From: Paramecium tetraurelia
Lineage: Eukaryota; Ciliophora; Oligohymenophorea; Peniculida; Parameciidae
NCBI RefSeq assembly: GCF_000165425.1
Contig: NW_001799189.1
Coordinates: 314,728 to 378,727, forward strand
Direction of reading: 5' to 3'
DNA length: 64,000 bases
Below the pieces are notes generated by a model, which had not been told where the DNA came from, did no database searches, and was given only the letters and a program-made list of their open reading frames with translations. Positions 13,201 through 31,688 of this stretch are shown one piece after another (the first letter of the stretch is position 1; every line of letters begins with the position of its first letter). Both the position numbers and the translations under genes were made by a program.

Positions 13201-16200
13201 GAATATTAATTTAGATGGATAAATCTGTGGTTATGATGAAGTTAATCATGTTTGTGTAGATATACTTACATCATCAGATAATTGTGATTTGGCAGATGGA
13301 AATTCCATCGCATGCTATTCCAAAACAAAAGGAGATTGTAGATGGAATGATAAAGAGATGTATTGTTATGAGAATGATCAACCAATTGATAAATTGGGAT
13401 GTGAAGATAATGTGAGCAAAGAATTATGTTTAAAAATAGATTCAGAGCCTTGTGAATGGAATGCTCTCAAAATGAGGTGTATAAAAGTGAGAAGTGTTAT
13501 GGCTTCTATGATTTCCCCAGATAATCTCTATAATGCAGAAGCCTGTGTCTCAGTGTTTGGTGCTCCTTTCAAATTTGATAAGAATTTAAATAAATGCATC
13601 CAAATAGATCCATCAGAAACAAACATATTTTGCGATGGAACAAAGATTTTAAATGTAGATGCATGCTTATTTAGTACAATAAATTAAAAATGCTATTTTG
13701 ATAAATCTTAAACAGCTTAAAAGAGATGTCAAACATTTTTAGGAGTTCAAACCTCATGTGAATCACCTTATTTGATAAGTTTATAAATGTGCAGTGAAGT
13801 TCCGCAATCATGCTATTTTTCTAAATCAACTTATGAGTGCAAATATATAAGAATTGATGATTCCATGAAATGCAGTCAGCTTAGATAATAATCAGCTGAT
13901 AATCTTTATAATAAAATTGCTTGTGCTTCCATTAATTACGATTTTCAAGAATACATTGGTGAATTACAATGCTAGAAGTCAGGGGATCCTTTAAAGAAAC
14001 CAGATGATTAATTCATGTAGTAATGCAGAGTGGAAAAGTACTGTAAGTGGAATTCTGATATTAATACTTGCTCAATTATGGCATTGAAGGATTTAGAATG
14101 GATGTAAGAGTATAGATGGGTTACAGATAAAAATGGAGTCACATCTCAATAATTATTTTAATGGTGTGAGGATACAACTATAGTTTATTAGGCGGATGAT
14201 TGCCGTAATATATTTAGTAAAGGAGTGTGTTTGTAATTATCGTCCTAATGTGTTTTCGATCTGACTATGGGAGGATGCTATAACATCGAAGACAATGAAT
14301 AACAAATTTTATCATGTGAAAATATCTTAGGATCCAATTGCTTAAAATCCAGAAATCCTAATGCTCCTTGCATTATAGATAATGATAATAGTGCAGAATT
14401 TCCAAAAATTAGTTCATGCAGTGGTTTCCCAAATAAAAAAGAATAAATTTGTAAATAGACTGCCCCTAGCAAATGCAAAGATGCTCAAGATTTGGGGAGT
14501 GTCAGTCCTATTGTGTGCAGTAGAGTTAGTGATAATTGCTATTACGATGGAACTAAATGTTCATCTGATACAAAGAAGAAGAAATGTAATGAAACATTTA
14601 GTTATAATGCTTGTCTTTCAAATGGATGTGATTTTACTTTAGGATATTGCTAATAAAAGTTTACTCTTCCTTCATTCAATTAAGATAGTCCATTCTACCT
14701 TTATCAATGCTAATACATCAACAAATTAACAATCAAACCTATTGTAAAAAGAAATATTTGTGCTTAAATGAACTTTCCTTGTGCTTTTTAAAATGAATTA
14801 TGTGTTTCAGCAGCTCAAGTAACCTGTTCTTCTTTAACCAATATATACGTTACCTTATAGACTTGTATTTATTGCTTAAATGATGCATATGCTTATGACT
14901 CAGCAACATAGCAATGTAATCCATTATTAGTTGCTTAATAAGGATGTGACAATACAAACAAGTATGGATGCCTATCAATGACAACAGGTAAGAATTGTGC
15001 TTGGTCAGGAGTCAATTGTGTAGAATAAAGTGATATAGTTGTATAATCCTTAACAGATTGTTCATTAACAAACTCTTAAGGCTGTCCAAAGGTACAGAAT
15101 GCTTGTTGGGTATCTCCATCAACTAAATTATGTTCGATAGTAGATGTATATTCAGACTGTTCTTTGATTAGAAAGCAAAATGGAAACCAACAAGCCTGTA
15201 TTATTAGCAATTAGTAATCATGTCACTGGTTAAATGGATAATGTGAAGATTATCCATTAGACAGTATGGATTGTACAAAGGCTAACAAATTTGGTTGTTT
15301 AAATTTGACCAAACTATCCTGTGGTTGGTCAGAAGATGATCAAAAGTGTTATGAAATCGACCCAAAACTCTCTGTAAGTAAATGTTCCGACTTCTTTAAC
15401 AGCAGCAAGAATTTAGTAAAATTCAATCCGAGATCCTGTTAATAGATTCCTGGATTTGCATGTTTTAGAGATAGAACACTTAGATGTAATTCAATTGGAG
15501 TCAAAGATAAACCGTCATGTGAAGCTACTGGGTTGAATTATTTAGGATGTATTGTATATTCCACAGGATATTGCTAATTTACAAATGGATAATGTACGAG
15601 TATCAAAGATTTACAATAAGTGTCATGTACATCAATAATCAACAAGGTCGCCTGTTTTAGTTTGAGTAAAACGTGTAAATTTGATAATAATTAATGTTCA
15701 GATTACGATGTAAGTTCATTTACCACTATTGCATAAATAACTACGAAAATGTCTTATCCTTATTCGCCTTATGTTTGTAAAGTCTACAAAGAATTGGAGG
15801 GACAGACTCTTCAATTATTTTATGATGAGATAAACGGTTGTTGTGTAAATGCAAACTAAGATAAGCCATTCATCTATAGTTGCAAAACTCAAGGTTTGAA
15901 TGAGATTACTTGTTTAAAATAAACCAAAAGTCTTTGTTAATACTCTCAGAATCAATGTATGGACTTATCAACATCTGATTTGAAGAAAGCATAGAATTGT
16001 GAACCTACATTCAATTGGTTAGCATGTGCTTCTGTGAAATCGAAATGTAAATTCTATCAGAATTAATGTCAATCAGTAAGAGATTCTGAAACTTGCATTT
16101 CATTGGCAGGAATAATAGCGTCTCCTTTGACTTGTTCAAGTCGATCTTCATCTGCAATAGCTTGTATATATGATAGCGAGACTCATTCGTGTGTTACGAC

Positions 16201-18427
16201 TACTAATACCAATCTGATGTGTACACAAAATGGATTAAATAAATATGGTTGTTAAATGAATACTCAACAAGAGTTCTGTAGATTCAATGACTTAAGCAGC
16301 ACTTGCATGCCCACATATGAAACTAATTTGAATTGTCAACACCTGACCAATAAAAACAAATGCCTATTCATAAAGACTCCAAAATAATACTGCAAATTCG
16401 ATAATGGATGTGTCCCATTAGAACCAACCTAAGTCATTGATTGTTACAATCTTACTCCAACAAATCCAATGACTTGTACAGCAGCAGAATCTGTAGCATG
16501 TAAGTATGACAAGGTAAGTTAAACTTGTGTTTCAGTCCCAAATGCAATGAATGCGGATGAACCATGGTCTAATGTAGTTTCATTTAATCAAGCTGCCTGT
16601 ATGAAATATCAAACTGGCAACACTCAAGTAATATACTCAACAGAGGGGTGTGTCGTTGTTGATCCCCAATCTCTAAGTGATTTAACTTGTGATTAACCTG
16701 TCAATCAATTTACCTGTTCCTATATCTCCAATCCAACTTAATATTGCATATATTCCAATTACAAGTGTTAATACATAATACCCTCTAATATACCTGTGAA
16801 GTCTTGCACAAGCATTGGGTATGTCAATAGATAAGAATTCTGTGAATAAGCCAACGATGTTCCATGTAAATTCAATTCCTATACCAAATAATGTGAATAA
16901 ATAGATATAGTGGCTGATCCACTGGCTGGTTGTATCAGAGGAATCAATAAGGTAGCTTGTGATTCTCTTCCAACTTGTCAATTTGATTAGTTCTGTCTAG
17001 ATATCACAGCTAGTTGTATAGGTGGTTTTGATTGTGGAAATGTCAAAGTACAACCATGCAAAATAGTCAATGGCAATTGCATTCTGGCTACAGATTTGGA
17101 TACTCTTTAATGCGATTAAGTTGCCAACAAGCTAGCATGTATATCTATTACTACTCCATAATAATATTGTCAATTCTCTAATTCTTAGTGTAGCCTTGAA
17201 ATTTTGGATGATTTTATATAATAAAATTGTGAAACCATTGTAAATATTAACTCGCCTTACTTTTGTGAATAGCCTACTGACATTCCTTGTAGATATAATC
17301 AATTTGAAAATAGATGCATTGAATCACAATCAACAGATAATCTAGATTGTATTCGAGGTCTCAATGAATATGCATGTTTAAATAACACCAAATAAGATCT
17401 CAGATGCAGATTCGCTGATTTTTGTTATGGACCTACTCAACCTATGTTTGATTGTGATTAAACCATTTTCGATTGTTGCAACAAAGCCCCCAATAAGAAC
17501 ACTTGTTTATTATAGGATTTGATGAAATGCTAATGGAATGGTAGTCAATGTGTTAAATATGATACTCCAATCACTTCTTGTAATTTGACTAACACATCCA
17601 AATTGACATGTGTCCAATCTAGTGATTAAAATTGTGTTTTTGACCTCTAGACATCCTCATGTCATCAAATACTATCACCAACCTCTTGCGATTAACTTTA
17701 ATCTAAAAATTAATGCTAATCTGCTTAAAGTCTACCTTGTGTTTGGTAAAATGATTCGTGTAAATATCATTAATCAAATGCATATGAACTTTGTCAATAC
17801 ATCACTAATCTAAATGGCTCTTCAAGAGCATGCCTGAATATAATAAGGAGTGGGTAAATGTGCCAATTTAAAGATGGCATCTGTTAATCATATGATCACA
17901 CTACTGATAACTGCTTAAATAATATTAATAAAGTTGCTTGTATTAGTCAAACTAAAACTTTATGTATGTGGAACACTTAAACGCAACAAATCAAAATAAT
18001 CAGATCCTCTGACCCTATTGAAGTTGAATTCGGATCATGTCAACCATATATTCCAAATCAAAGTCAAATTTGCAATGATAAATTAAGTTACTTATCTTGT
18101 TTATCAATCACAACACTTAAACAATTCTGCAAATGGTATAATGGTTAATGTGTTCAAATTTCTGAAACCAATTAAATCGTAACACCAACCACTCATCTAT
18201 TAGTTAATGTGAATGCATGCTCACTGGTTAATTCTGTGCCTGTTTATTACAGTCCATTATAAGCTCTATGTATTCCGCTCTAAGAAGGTGATCAGATCTC
18301 TTGCTTACCTCCAACTCCTGGTTTAAACATGAAAGCCTGTCTTTCTATCACTAAACAAACATGCAAATGGAATTTTGACAAACGATAATGTGAATACTCG
18401 TAATCTTAAAAATTTAGACATCTTTGA
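10254..18427 (+). CDS. giant cysteine-repeat secreted/surface protein (PSA-repeat type)
   Basis: A protein of about 2,708 residues encoded in an 8.2-kb frame with two tiny introns at the 5' end (25 nt near 10372, 22 nt near 10900). The rest of the frame is uninterrupted by TGA but studded with TAA/TAG glutamine codons. It begins with a hydrophobic signal peptide (MLIKVVLYLIVVSNSS) and then consists of degenerate cysteine-rich repeats with recurring elements such as C-x-W-x(n)-C and N-x-x-A/V-C. This resembles the PSA repeats of Paramecium immobilisation surface antigens. Such antigens are normally GPI-anchored on the cell and cilia, with one expressed at a time. This one ends in a hydrophilic tail (CEYSQSQKFRHL) with no hydrophobic GPI signal, and the central perfect tandem repeats of classical antigens are not evident. 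It may be secreted or matrix-associated. It could instead belong to another ciliate cysteine-repeat family. Confidence 0.8.
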
Positions 18428-18712
18428 CTTTTACATCAATCTTTATCATAGAAATTATTGAATTATATAATATGATATATTCTATTTATTTTAAAAAACA
18501 AATAAAGTCTTTCATTGTATTATCATACATGCTAATATAGGTTATTCGAATTTTAAATAACTAAAATGTATGTAAACCCTTTGTTTAAAAATAATTAATT
18601 TAATATTAAATTATTCAAAGTTTATTCTCTTATTTCGAATACAACTAAGACCTTTACTTTTGTTATGATAGTTGTCCCTTAAAAATTAGTGCCCCATAAT
18701 TTTCTATTCTTT

Positions 18713-19643
18713 ATGGTTATCATTTAAATTTGCCTATTGAACACCTTGGTGCTTGGCATTCCAAATGTACATTAAAGAAAAGTGATTGAAGATTTAAAAA
18801 AGAGAAGAACAATTATTTGATTTTCATCCAAATGAAAAGCTAAACAATAAGATGAAGATAGGACCATATCCATAAGATTAGGTTGATTGCAATTAGGTCT
18901 CAATTTGCAAAAATTGTATAGATTATCAAAATGTACTTAATTACTCCTAAGAATGTTCATCTTATTGGACTTCATTTTGGATATAAATAAGAAATAATAG
19001 ATCTATTTCATTCTTTAAAATTTATTGATTAAGATTCTGCATTATGGTTTGCATTTGCTGAGAAATCAATTTGTATAGAGAAAAGTCAATTATAGATTGA
19101 TGTAATAGAATTGATTATTTTTAGATATCCCTTTAATCCATTTTCAACTAATATTAAACTCTGTAACATTCTTTGGAAGTATTCCCTCAATTATTTTCCA
19201 TTCAAGATAACATTAAGTTGAACAACATTAAGATGATGGCGAGATTTGATAGAAATGAAAGAGAAGATTGGAGTTATGAAATTCTATCTCTTAACTACAC
19301 AGGGAATTGCAATTCTGATTTATTACTTTGCGAATAGTTTTATCAAGAACCTACTAATGTAATATAGTAATGTAATTTTTAGGTTTAACTGAGAGTAAAC
19401 GGAAAATTAAATATAATGGAGGAGATAGGGTTTGAGATAATAGGAAATAAAGATATTAAATAAATAATTATAGAAGAAATGGTATTGCCAAATTTAATTT
19501 TTGATTAATTGATCAAATAATTCTTCGGAGAGAGATTCATCGAATAGATCGAGTATGATTTGGATCGGCAATACAAAGTAGAGATTAAGGAGTCTCTTAA
19601 GGAGGATAAACTTGAATTAGAATTAATAATGGAGGAGGATTGA
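18713..19643 (+). CDS. secreted or ER-lumenal unknown protein
   Basis: About 287 residues. The start MVIIQICLLNTLVLGIP is a clear signal peptide. Downstream lie paired cysteines (CNQVSICKNCIDYQ), a helical segment FHSLKFIDQDSALWFAFAEK, a possible N-glycosylation site (NYT), cysteines in GNCNSDLLLCEQF, and an acidic C-terminus (KEDKLELELIMEED). At least three splices are needed: a 25-nt intron ending AAG near 18765, a 23-nt TAG intron near 19110, and a middle one near 18930 that I cannot fix (either 19 nt or a 37-nt GTT intron keeps the frame). No family is recognised. It ends about 35 nt before tRNA-Ser. Confidence 0.6.
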
Positions 19644-19677
19644 ATATATAGATATTGGCATATTAAGTATTGATGAA

Positions 19678-19758
19678 GTCAGTTTGGCCGAGTGGTTAAG
19701 GCGGTGGACTTGAAATCCACTGGGTTTACCCGCGCAGGTTCGAATCCTGCAGCTGACG
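19678..19758 (+). tRNA. tRNA-Ser (anticodon TGA)
   Basis: A class II tRNA with a 7-bp acceptor stem (GTCAGTT with AGCTGAC), the A-box-like TGGCCGAGTGG, an anticodon loop CTTGAAA giving TGA at 19711-19713, a short variable arm built on TGGGTTTACCC, and the T-arm GGTTCGAATCC. An eight-T run follows within a few bases, as expected for RNA polymerase III termination. It decodes UCA serine. No intron is seen. Confidence 0.95.
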
Positions 19759-19875
19759 ATTTTTTTTGATTTTATTAATTGATGATGTATTTGCTTTAAG
19801 GACTTATTATTGTAGTTAATTAATTAAATGTTGATTTAATAAAGACTGCCCATTATCTAATATAATGATTACAAA

Positions 19876-20195
19876 TCATTTTTAAACAGTTAATGGTTGA
19901 TGAATAACTATCTCACCGAAATTTAATTTATAGATTGTCTCAAAGAAGTAAGCAATTAAGTTGGGATGCTCAGCAAAGAAAAGGCTTAATTTAATTAAGA
20001 GTAGCTGGCTTAAATAAACACCATCAATCAAAAAGTAATTTTACTAACTTACTTTCTTTTTGGTTACCACATTATTTATGTGGAGAAATAATATTTCGTG
20101 TATGCTCTCTATAAGTAATTTTTGCTTATCATCATTAAGATAAGCAATAAGAATTGTGATCAATTACTTTCAATTACATCTTCCTCCCATCCCAT
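19876..20195 (-). CDS. small unknown ORF, head-to-head with BEACH gene
   Basis: A TGA-free frame of about 90 codons with balanced, charged composition (LIAYLNDDKQKLLIESIHEI, FFAEHPNLIAYFFETIYKL). A possible first exon MGWEEDVIES starts at 20195 or 20190, but I could not find a splice that joins it to the main frame. The start would lie only about 30 bp from the BEACH start on the opposite strand. It may be a real small gene, a remnant, or a shadow. Confidence 0.35.
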
Positions 20196-20226
20196 ATGTA
20201 AGTCTATATTTTTTGAATGCGTCATT

Positions 20227-26735
<6,509 letters not shown>

Positions 26736-26797
26736 TCAAACTAAATACTTGATAATTATATTTTTTCTCTTATAAAGTTTAATATTAATATCTAATT

Positions 26798-29700
26798 ATG
26801 GGTAATAAATTGTAAGGGAGAGAAGCCATATCATATAAATTGAAAAGTGGAAAAGTATTTGAAATACAAGTCAATGATCTTTAAGGAGGCAAGAAATTTC
26901 CAAAGCCTCCCAAGAGAGAGGACATTATATTAAAATATAATCAATGGCTATCAGAAGTTTATCTCAATTATATATATTAGGTTATTTTGGAAGAGTCAGA
27001 TATTAAACTCTTGTAGACAGTTGAATCGAAGTATAAATTTCGTATTTGCTACCTTCATGAATAAATAATGGAAAAAATCAACATATAGAAAAAAGAAGAA
27101 TTTTAGACTAATCAGATTTTTATTGATTAATTAAAAAAAAGTATTAATAGATTATACGAGGATTATAATGATGTGGATATAAGCAGTAATATCTTAAACC
27201 ATTCTCATAGGCATTAGTAAAAGTCTTTCGAATTCTAGTTGTATTGATCAAAAAGTAGAGCTAATTAAAAATATGAATTTCATCTCCTATTTAGCAGATA
27301 GATTGATACTTTTAGAAGAGACATCTAGAATTACAAATAATTTTAGAGATCAAATTAGAATATTAGAACTCTATTAAGTTATCTTGAACACATACAATAT
27401 TAATCATAAGTCCCTATTTCATGAATCTAAATGTTTTAAATCAGTCATTCAAAATTTTCATCCAGTTGAACCTAAAGTAACTGGTTTAGTTTTCAAAATT
27501 ATAGCAGGATAAAATGGATTAAGTTGGAAAGAAAATAACTTTCAAAATATCTAAGATGCCTTACAAAATCTGTAAGATCTTTATGCATTTTAAAATAAGT
27601 AATCCATATTTATATTATTAGATTCTAAATATTTCTTAGAACAATGTATTATACAAAAAATCTTATAATGATCTATTAAATTATAAAGTTTCTCTTTCGA
27701 TATTTGTATTCATTAGATGATAAAAACTAATTATAAGTTGCAACTGAACTCTACACTTCAAAAGTAAACGATAAATAGTTAGAGGATGTTTTTAAGTAAA
27801 TTAAACTTAGAATAAAACTGGATCTATATAAAAAAGAAGATTGTACTTATGAATCAGTTAGAAACATACTTACTACTTTTGAACATCCATTGATTTCCTA
27901 TAACTAAGATGATCCGAGATTGACAAAACAATTTGCTTCATTTGTAGAGACAATTGTTGATGATAAAATGAATTACGAAAGTGATTATGACTCTTCCCAA
28001 AATATTTAGGATATCAATTTTTTATAAGATTAGTATTTTTACTATGAGGAGGGTTAGGAACATGTGTTCAAAGCCATAAAATAATCAGTTATAGAATGGA
28101 TTGATGCAATCTAAAATATAAGTCTACTATCTTTAAAGGAGGATGAGGTCGATTAGTTTTTCTTGGAAAATGAGAAGACATAGCATTATGCATTTATTGG
28201 AGAAAAGGATATCAACTCTTCTAATTAGGCACTTTCTAAAACACCCAAGAATGATCGTTCTGAACAAGAAGATTAGAATGTGGAATAGAAAAACTATAAA
28301 AGCAAATACAAAGAAGCAAAAGAAATAATTAATGAATTAAGAAATCAATTAGATTAATAAACAAATCAACATTATCTAAAACTATAAGAACTGTCAGTTT
28401 AAAATTAGAAATTAAATGAAGAGAATGGCTAAACTATAAAAAAATTATAAGAATAAATTAAACAACTCTAAAAAGAAATCCAAGATTATAAAACACTGGT
28501 GGCTTAAGAGGATTAAAAATCAATTTAAGTTTAATTAAATTAATCTAATATCCCTATGAAACAATAAAAAGATTCACAAACATAAAATACTCAAGATTCT
28601 TAAAAATAATAAACTCCACCACCACCACCACCACCACCACCACCACCTCCACCTGTATAATAAACTGGAACATCTCTTCCTCCACCACCACCTCCTCCAC
28701 CTATTTAAACAACAGGTGGACCACCTCCTCCTCCTCCTCCTATGAGATCTAACAATTAATAACCATAACAATTACTTAGAAAATAATAGCCTGCCCCATC
28801 CAAACCTATGAAACCACTTTTTTGGACTGCTATTCCGGATTCCAAAGCTTTCAAATCAATTTTTGAAAAAATCTAAAATGATGATATTACTTTGGATACA
28901 TAATTTTTAGAAATGAACTTTTGTAAACCTCAAGAAATATAAAAATAAACAGATAATTCAGTGGAAGTTAATGTTAAAAAATAAAAAATTAAGCTTTTAT
29001 AACCAGAAAGATCTCAAAATATTGAAATTATTCTGAGCAAATTACGTTTAAATATTAATTCTTTTTCTGATTCATTACTTTAAATAAATCTAGAAGTTTT
29101 AACCGAAAATGTAATAAACTCCTTAATTGCAATTTGTCCTTCCTAAGAGGAAATTGAATTATTGAATGAATTTACAGGAGATAAATCATTATTAGGGTAA
29201 TCTGAATTATTTATTGATGCTCTACGTAAAATCAATGGTTTTCAATTCAGAATCAAAGCATTGCATTTCATGTATAATTATCATGACAATAAATCAACAT
29301 TTCTAAAGGAGGCAAACAAATTGACTGAAGCTTTTATAAATTTGAAGAATTCCTAAGAGCTATAGACTGTTATTTTGATTGTTTTGAGATTGGGTAATTT
29401 TCTTAATGGTAATTTAACATTTAATAATTAGCAAAGACTCCAAAAGGAAACATTGCAGCATTTAAACTAGAAGCAATTGAAAAGTGTGGTGATTTGAAAA
29501 GCGTCGATAATTAATAGAATCTTTTATACTATGTAATCGAAAAATCAGAGTAGATTTTAAATAAAGATTTCATAAATTAATAAAGTAATGTTCGCTTTCT
29601 ATTTTAGTTATTACCTAATTCGAAATTATTGAAAAAATTTCTTTATCATAACTTCAACAAAGCTTAAATGACATTAAAAAAGGCCAAAATCTAATTGTCC

Positions 29701-30167
29701 AATCCATTGAGTCTGCATCTGATAATCCTAATGATCTTGTGGCAATATAATTTTAACCAATTTTAACAGATATTCAATAGGATTTTGTAAAATTTTAACA
29801 AGAATTTTCAACAGTAGATAAACATTACAAGGAATGCTGCGAATTTTATTGTGAAAATTAATCAGAGTAATCAGATAAATTTGGTGAAAAAATAATGAAA
29901 ATATTGAGATGTTTATACAAAAATAAATAAGAAAAGCTTATTAAAATAGAAAAGTAAAGAAAAGCTGAAGAATAAAAATTAAAATCATAACAATCATAAC
30001 AAAATGAAAAACCAATAGCTAGGAATGACAGAGTGAACAAAACCTGGATGCCTTAAAATCAATAAAATTAGGGATAGACAGGAATTAAAAAGGGAAGAGA
30101 AAGCATGGTAGATAAAGAAATTAAAGAGATGTAGAAATTTAAAAATCAAAGCAAATTTTTAAAATGA
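26798..30167 (+). CDS. formin (FH1-FH2)
   Basis: A formin of roughly 1,000-1,100 residues that nucleates and elongates actin filaments. The N-terminus (MGNKLQGREAISYKLKSG) leads into a helical region (27270-28150) compatible with the GBD/FH3 regulatory half, then a Q/N-rich coiled coil. FH1 at about 28615-28745 holds two long proline runs and a third of seven prolines, the profilin-binding track. FH2 starts with KPLFWTAIPDSKAF and continues with LRKINGFQFRIKALHFM and VILIVLRLGNFLNG, the lasso/knob/post elements. The C-terminus after about 29900 is highly charged. The end at 30167 follows a basic, DAD-like tail (GRESMVDKEIKEMQKFK). Several tiny introns are needed in the N-terminal half and near 29440-29640. 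Confidence 0.92.
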
Positions 30168-30682
30168 ATTATAATTTTGTTGTTTAAAATTCATCGATTA
30201 TGAAAAGCTATCATAAAATATGCTATCTAAAAAGGATGGAATATATTCATGAAAGGTCTTAAGGAAAAATAAAATTTCTCATAAAAACTCGAAAAAAAAT
30301 GGAAGAAGATTGGATTACTCTCGAATTAGGAAAATTTCAATAAAATCTCTGAAAAATGAATACCGATAAGCAAGCTGAGAATGGAATAATTTTGAGAAAG
30401 CACATTAATAATAATCGATTTCAAATTAAATAAAATAAATTATAATAACATTTGTTGAATATGAGAAAATTTACTATATTTTACAGAATCTTTTTCAAAT
30501 AATTTAACATAGCATTTTATTATGGATTTTAATTGCATTAAATCCTCATCTATTTGTATTGTAATATAACACTGATAAATTAAGTAAAACTGAAAAACTA
30601 AAACAAATTAGAAAACTTTGTATTTCAAATAAATATGCTTATTTGATAAGATGTCACTATAAATTTTATATAGATAAAAGAT
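30168..30682. other. gap between convergent genes
   Basis: About 515 bp between the formin stop and the 3' end of the small CaaX-protein gene. TGA-free but featureless stretches continue from the formin; nothing supportable was seen. Confidence 0.45.
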
Positions 30683-30976
30683 TCATGAGATTTAACACAA
30701 GCAATCGTCCACTGGATCTCTTTCTTTAACATTAAATGTTTTCCAGTTTACAACCTCATATATATCAGCCAACCCAGCTTCTGGATTGATTTCATCTCTA
30801 AAACTGATTTTATGGTTTTTGGTTTTTGCTTTAATCTCAACATTATATTTGTCAGTTCTCTATTTTGTTTCTTATTACTTAGCACTTATTTCTGTACACA
30901 TTCTTTCAAACCAGAGGTTAATATCTTATTCTTATTCAATCTCATCATCCCCTGTACATTTTTATATTCTAATCAT
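30683..30976 (-). CDS. small CaaX-box protein with RVxF-like motif (paralog A)
   Basis: A single-exon protein of 97 residues. The N-terminal half is charged and probably helical (DINLWFERMCTEISAKQQE). The C-terminal half carries KNHKISFRDEI, then YEVVNWKTFNV, and ends DDCLCQIS. The final CQIS fits a CaaX prenylation box, with a second cysteine two residues upstream that could be palmitoylated. HKISF fits the RVxF class of protein-phosphatase-1 docking motifs (K-I-S-F). The same ordered blocks recur in the 78-residue protein at 46203-46439, so the two are paralogs. Predicted to be a membrane-tethered regulator; this is inference. No known family name comes to mind. Confidence 0.7.
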
Positions 30977-31174
30977 TATAAATTAAATTAATGTTATTAT
31001 GTCAACAATTCATTAAAAATAAATCAATAAAATGTTGATTATAATAACATTTACACCTAAGCTTTATAAAGAAAGTTGTTTGAGAATGATAACATTTAGT
31101 TGCTATTATCAAATATATAATCATTATTATTTTAACGAACAACAATAAATATTATTTGGCTAAACAATTTATGA

Positions 31175-31489
31175 ATGCAATACTAAATTGCAATATTGCC
31201 TATTTAGATTCTTCTTAGCAAGAGCCCAAAGATTTACCAAAATGAACAAAATTATAAATTAGGTTTATACCGAACTAAAGTTCTTCAATAAAACCCAGAA
31301 GTTTATTTTACATTTGTTTTCAACTAAAATATTTACTATCATTTATATTTCTTGTCTTTTAAAAGGAAAGTATATCAATATTTCAATTTTGATATCAAGA
31401 GGGTAATCTCTAGTAAAATCTTAAAGCCAAAAGCATGTAATCAAGATAGACAAATATTTTTGGTTAAGGAAATGAAATCTCATCAGTGA
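31175..31489 (+). CDS. candidate small ORF
   Basis: A 104-codon TGA-free frame, start MQYQIAILPIQILLS, then aromatic-rich segments (NPEVYFTFVFNQNIYYHLYF) and KACNQDRQIFLVKEM before TGA. Composition is plausible for a protein, but the length is not significant by itself in a one-stop code. It lies in the 0.7-kb gap before the GAF-domain gene. Confidence 0.28.
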
Positions 31490-31688
31490 ACAGGAAATAA
31501 TGGAAATACAGAATGATTTACTATAGAACTGATCATAAGATTAGATTTCAAATTACAGCTTAGTATTAATTAGTAAGGTTGTTCTTTTTTAAGGAATAAT
31601 AATTTTTATAACCTAAAATTACATGTAAACTTAAAATTCAGAAATATAGCCAAACAATTATTTTGATTTGATAAGTGTTCCACCCTCA

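Noticed and set aside
11395-17813. Several 60-130 codon ORFs on both strands
   Set aside because: They are fragments or shadows of the single cysteine-repeat gene; its internal TAA/TAG codons encode glutamine.
28574-28771. Minus-strand ORF rich in tryptophan and arginine
   Set aside because: It is the antisense shadow of the proline runs (CCA/CCT) in the formin FH1 domain.
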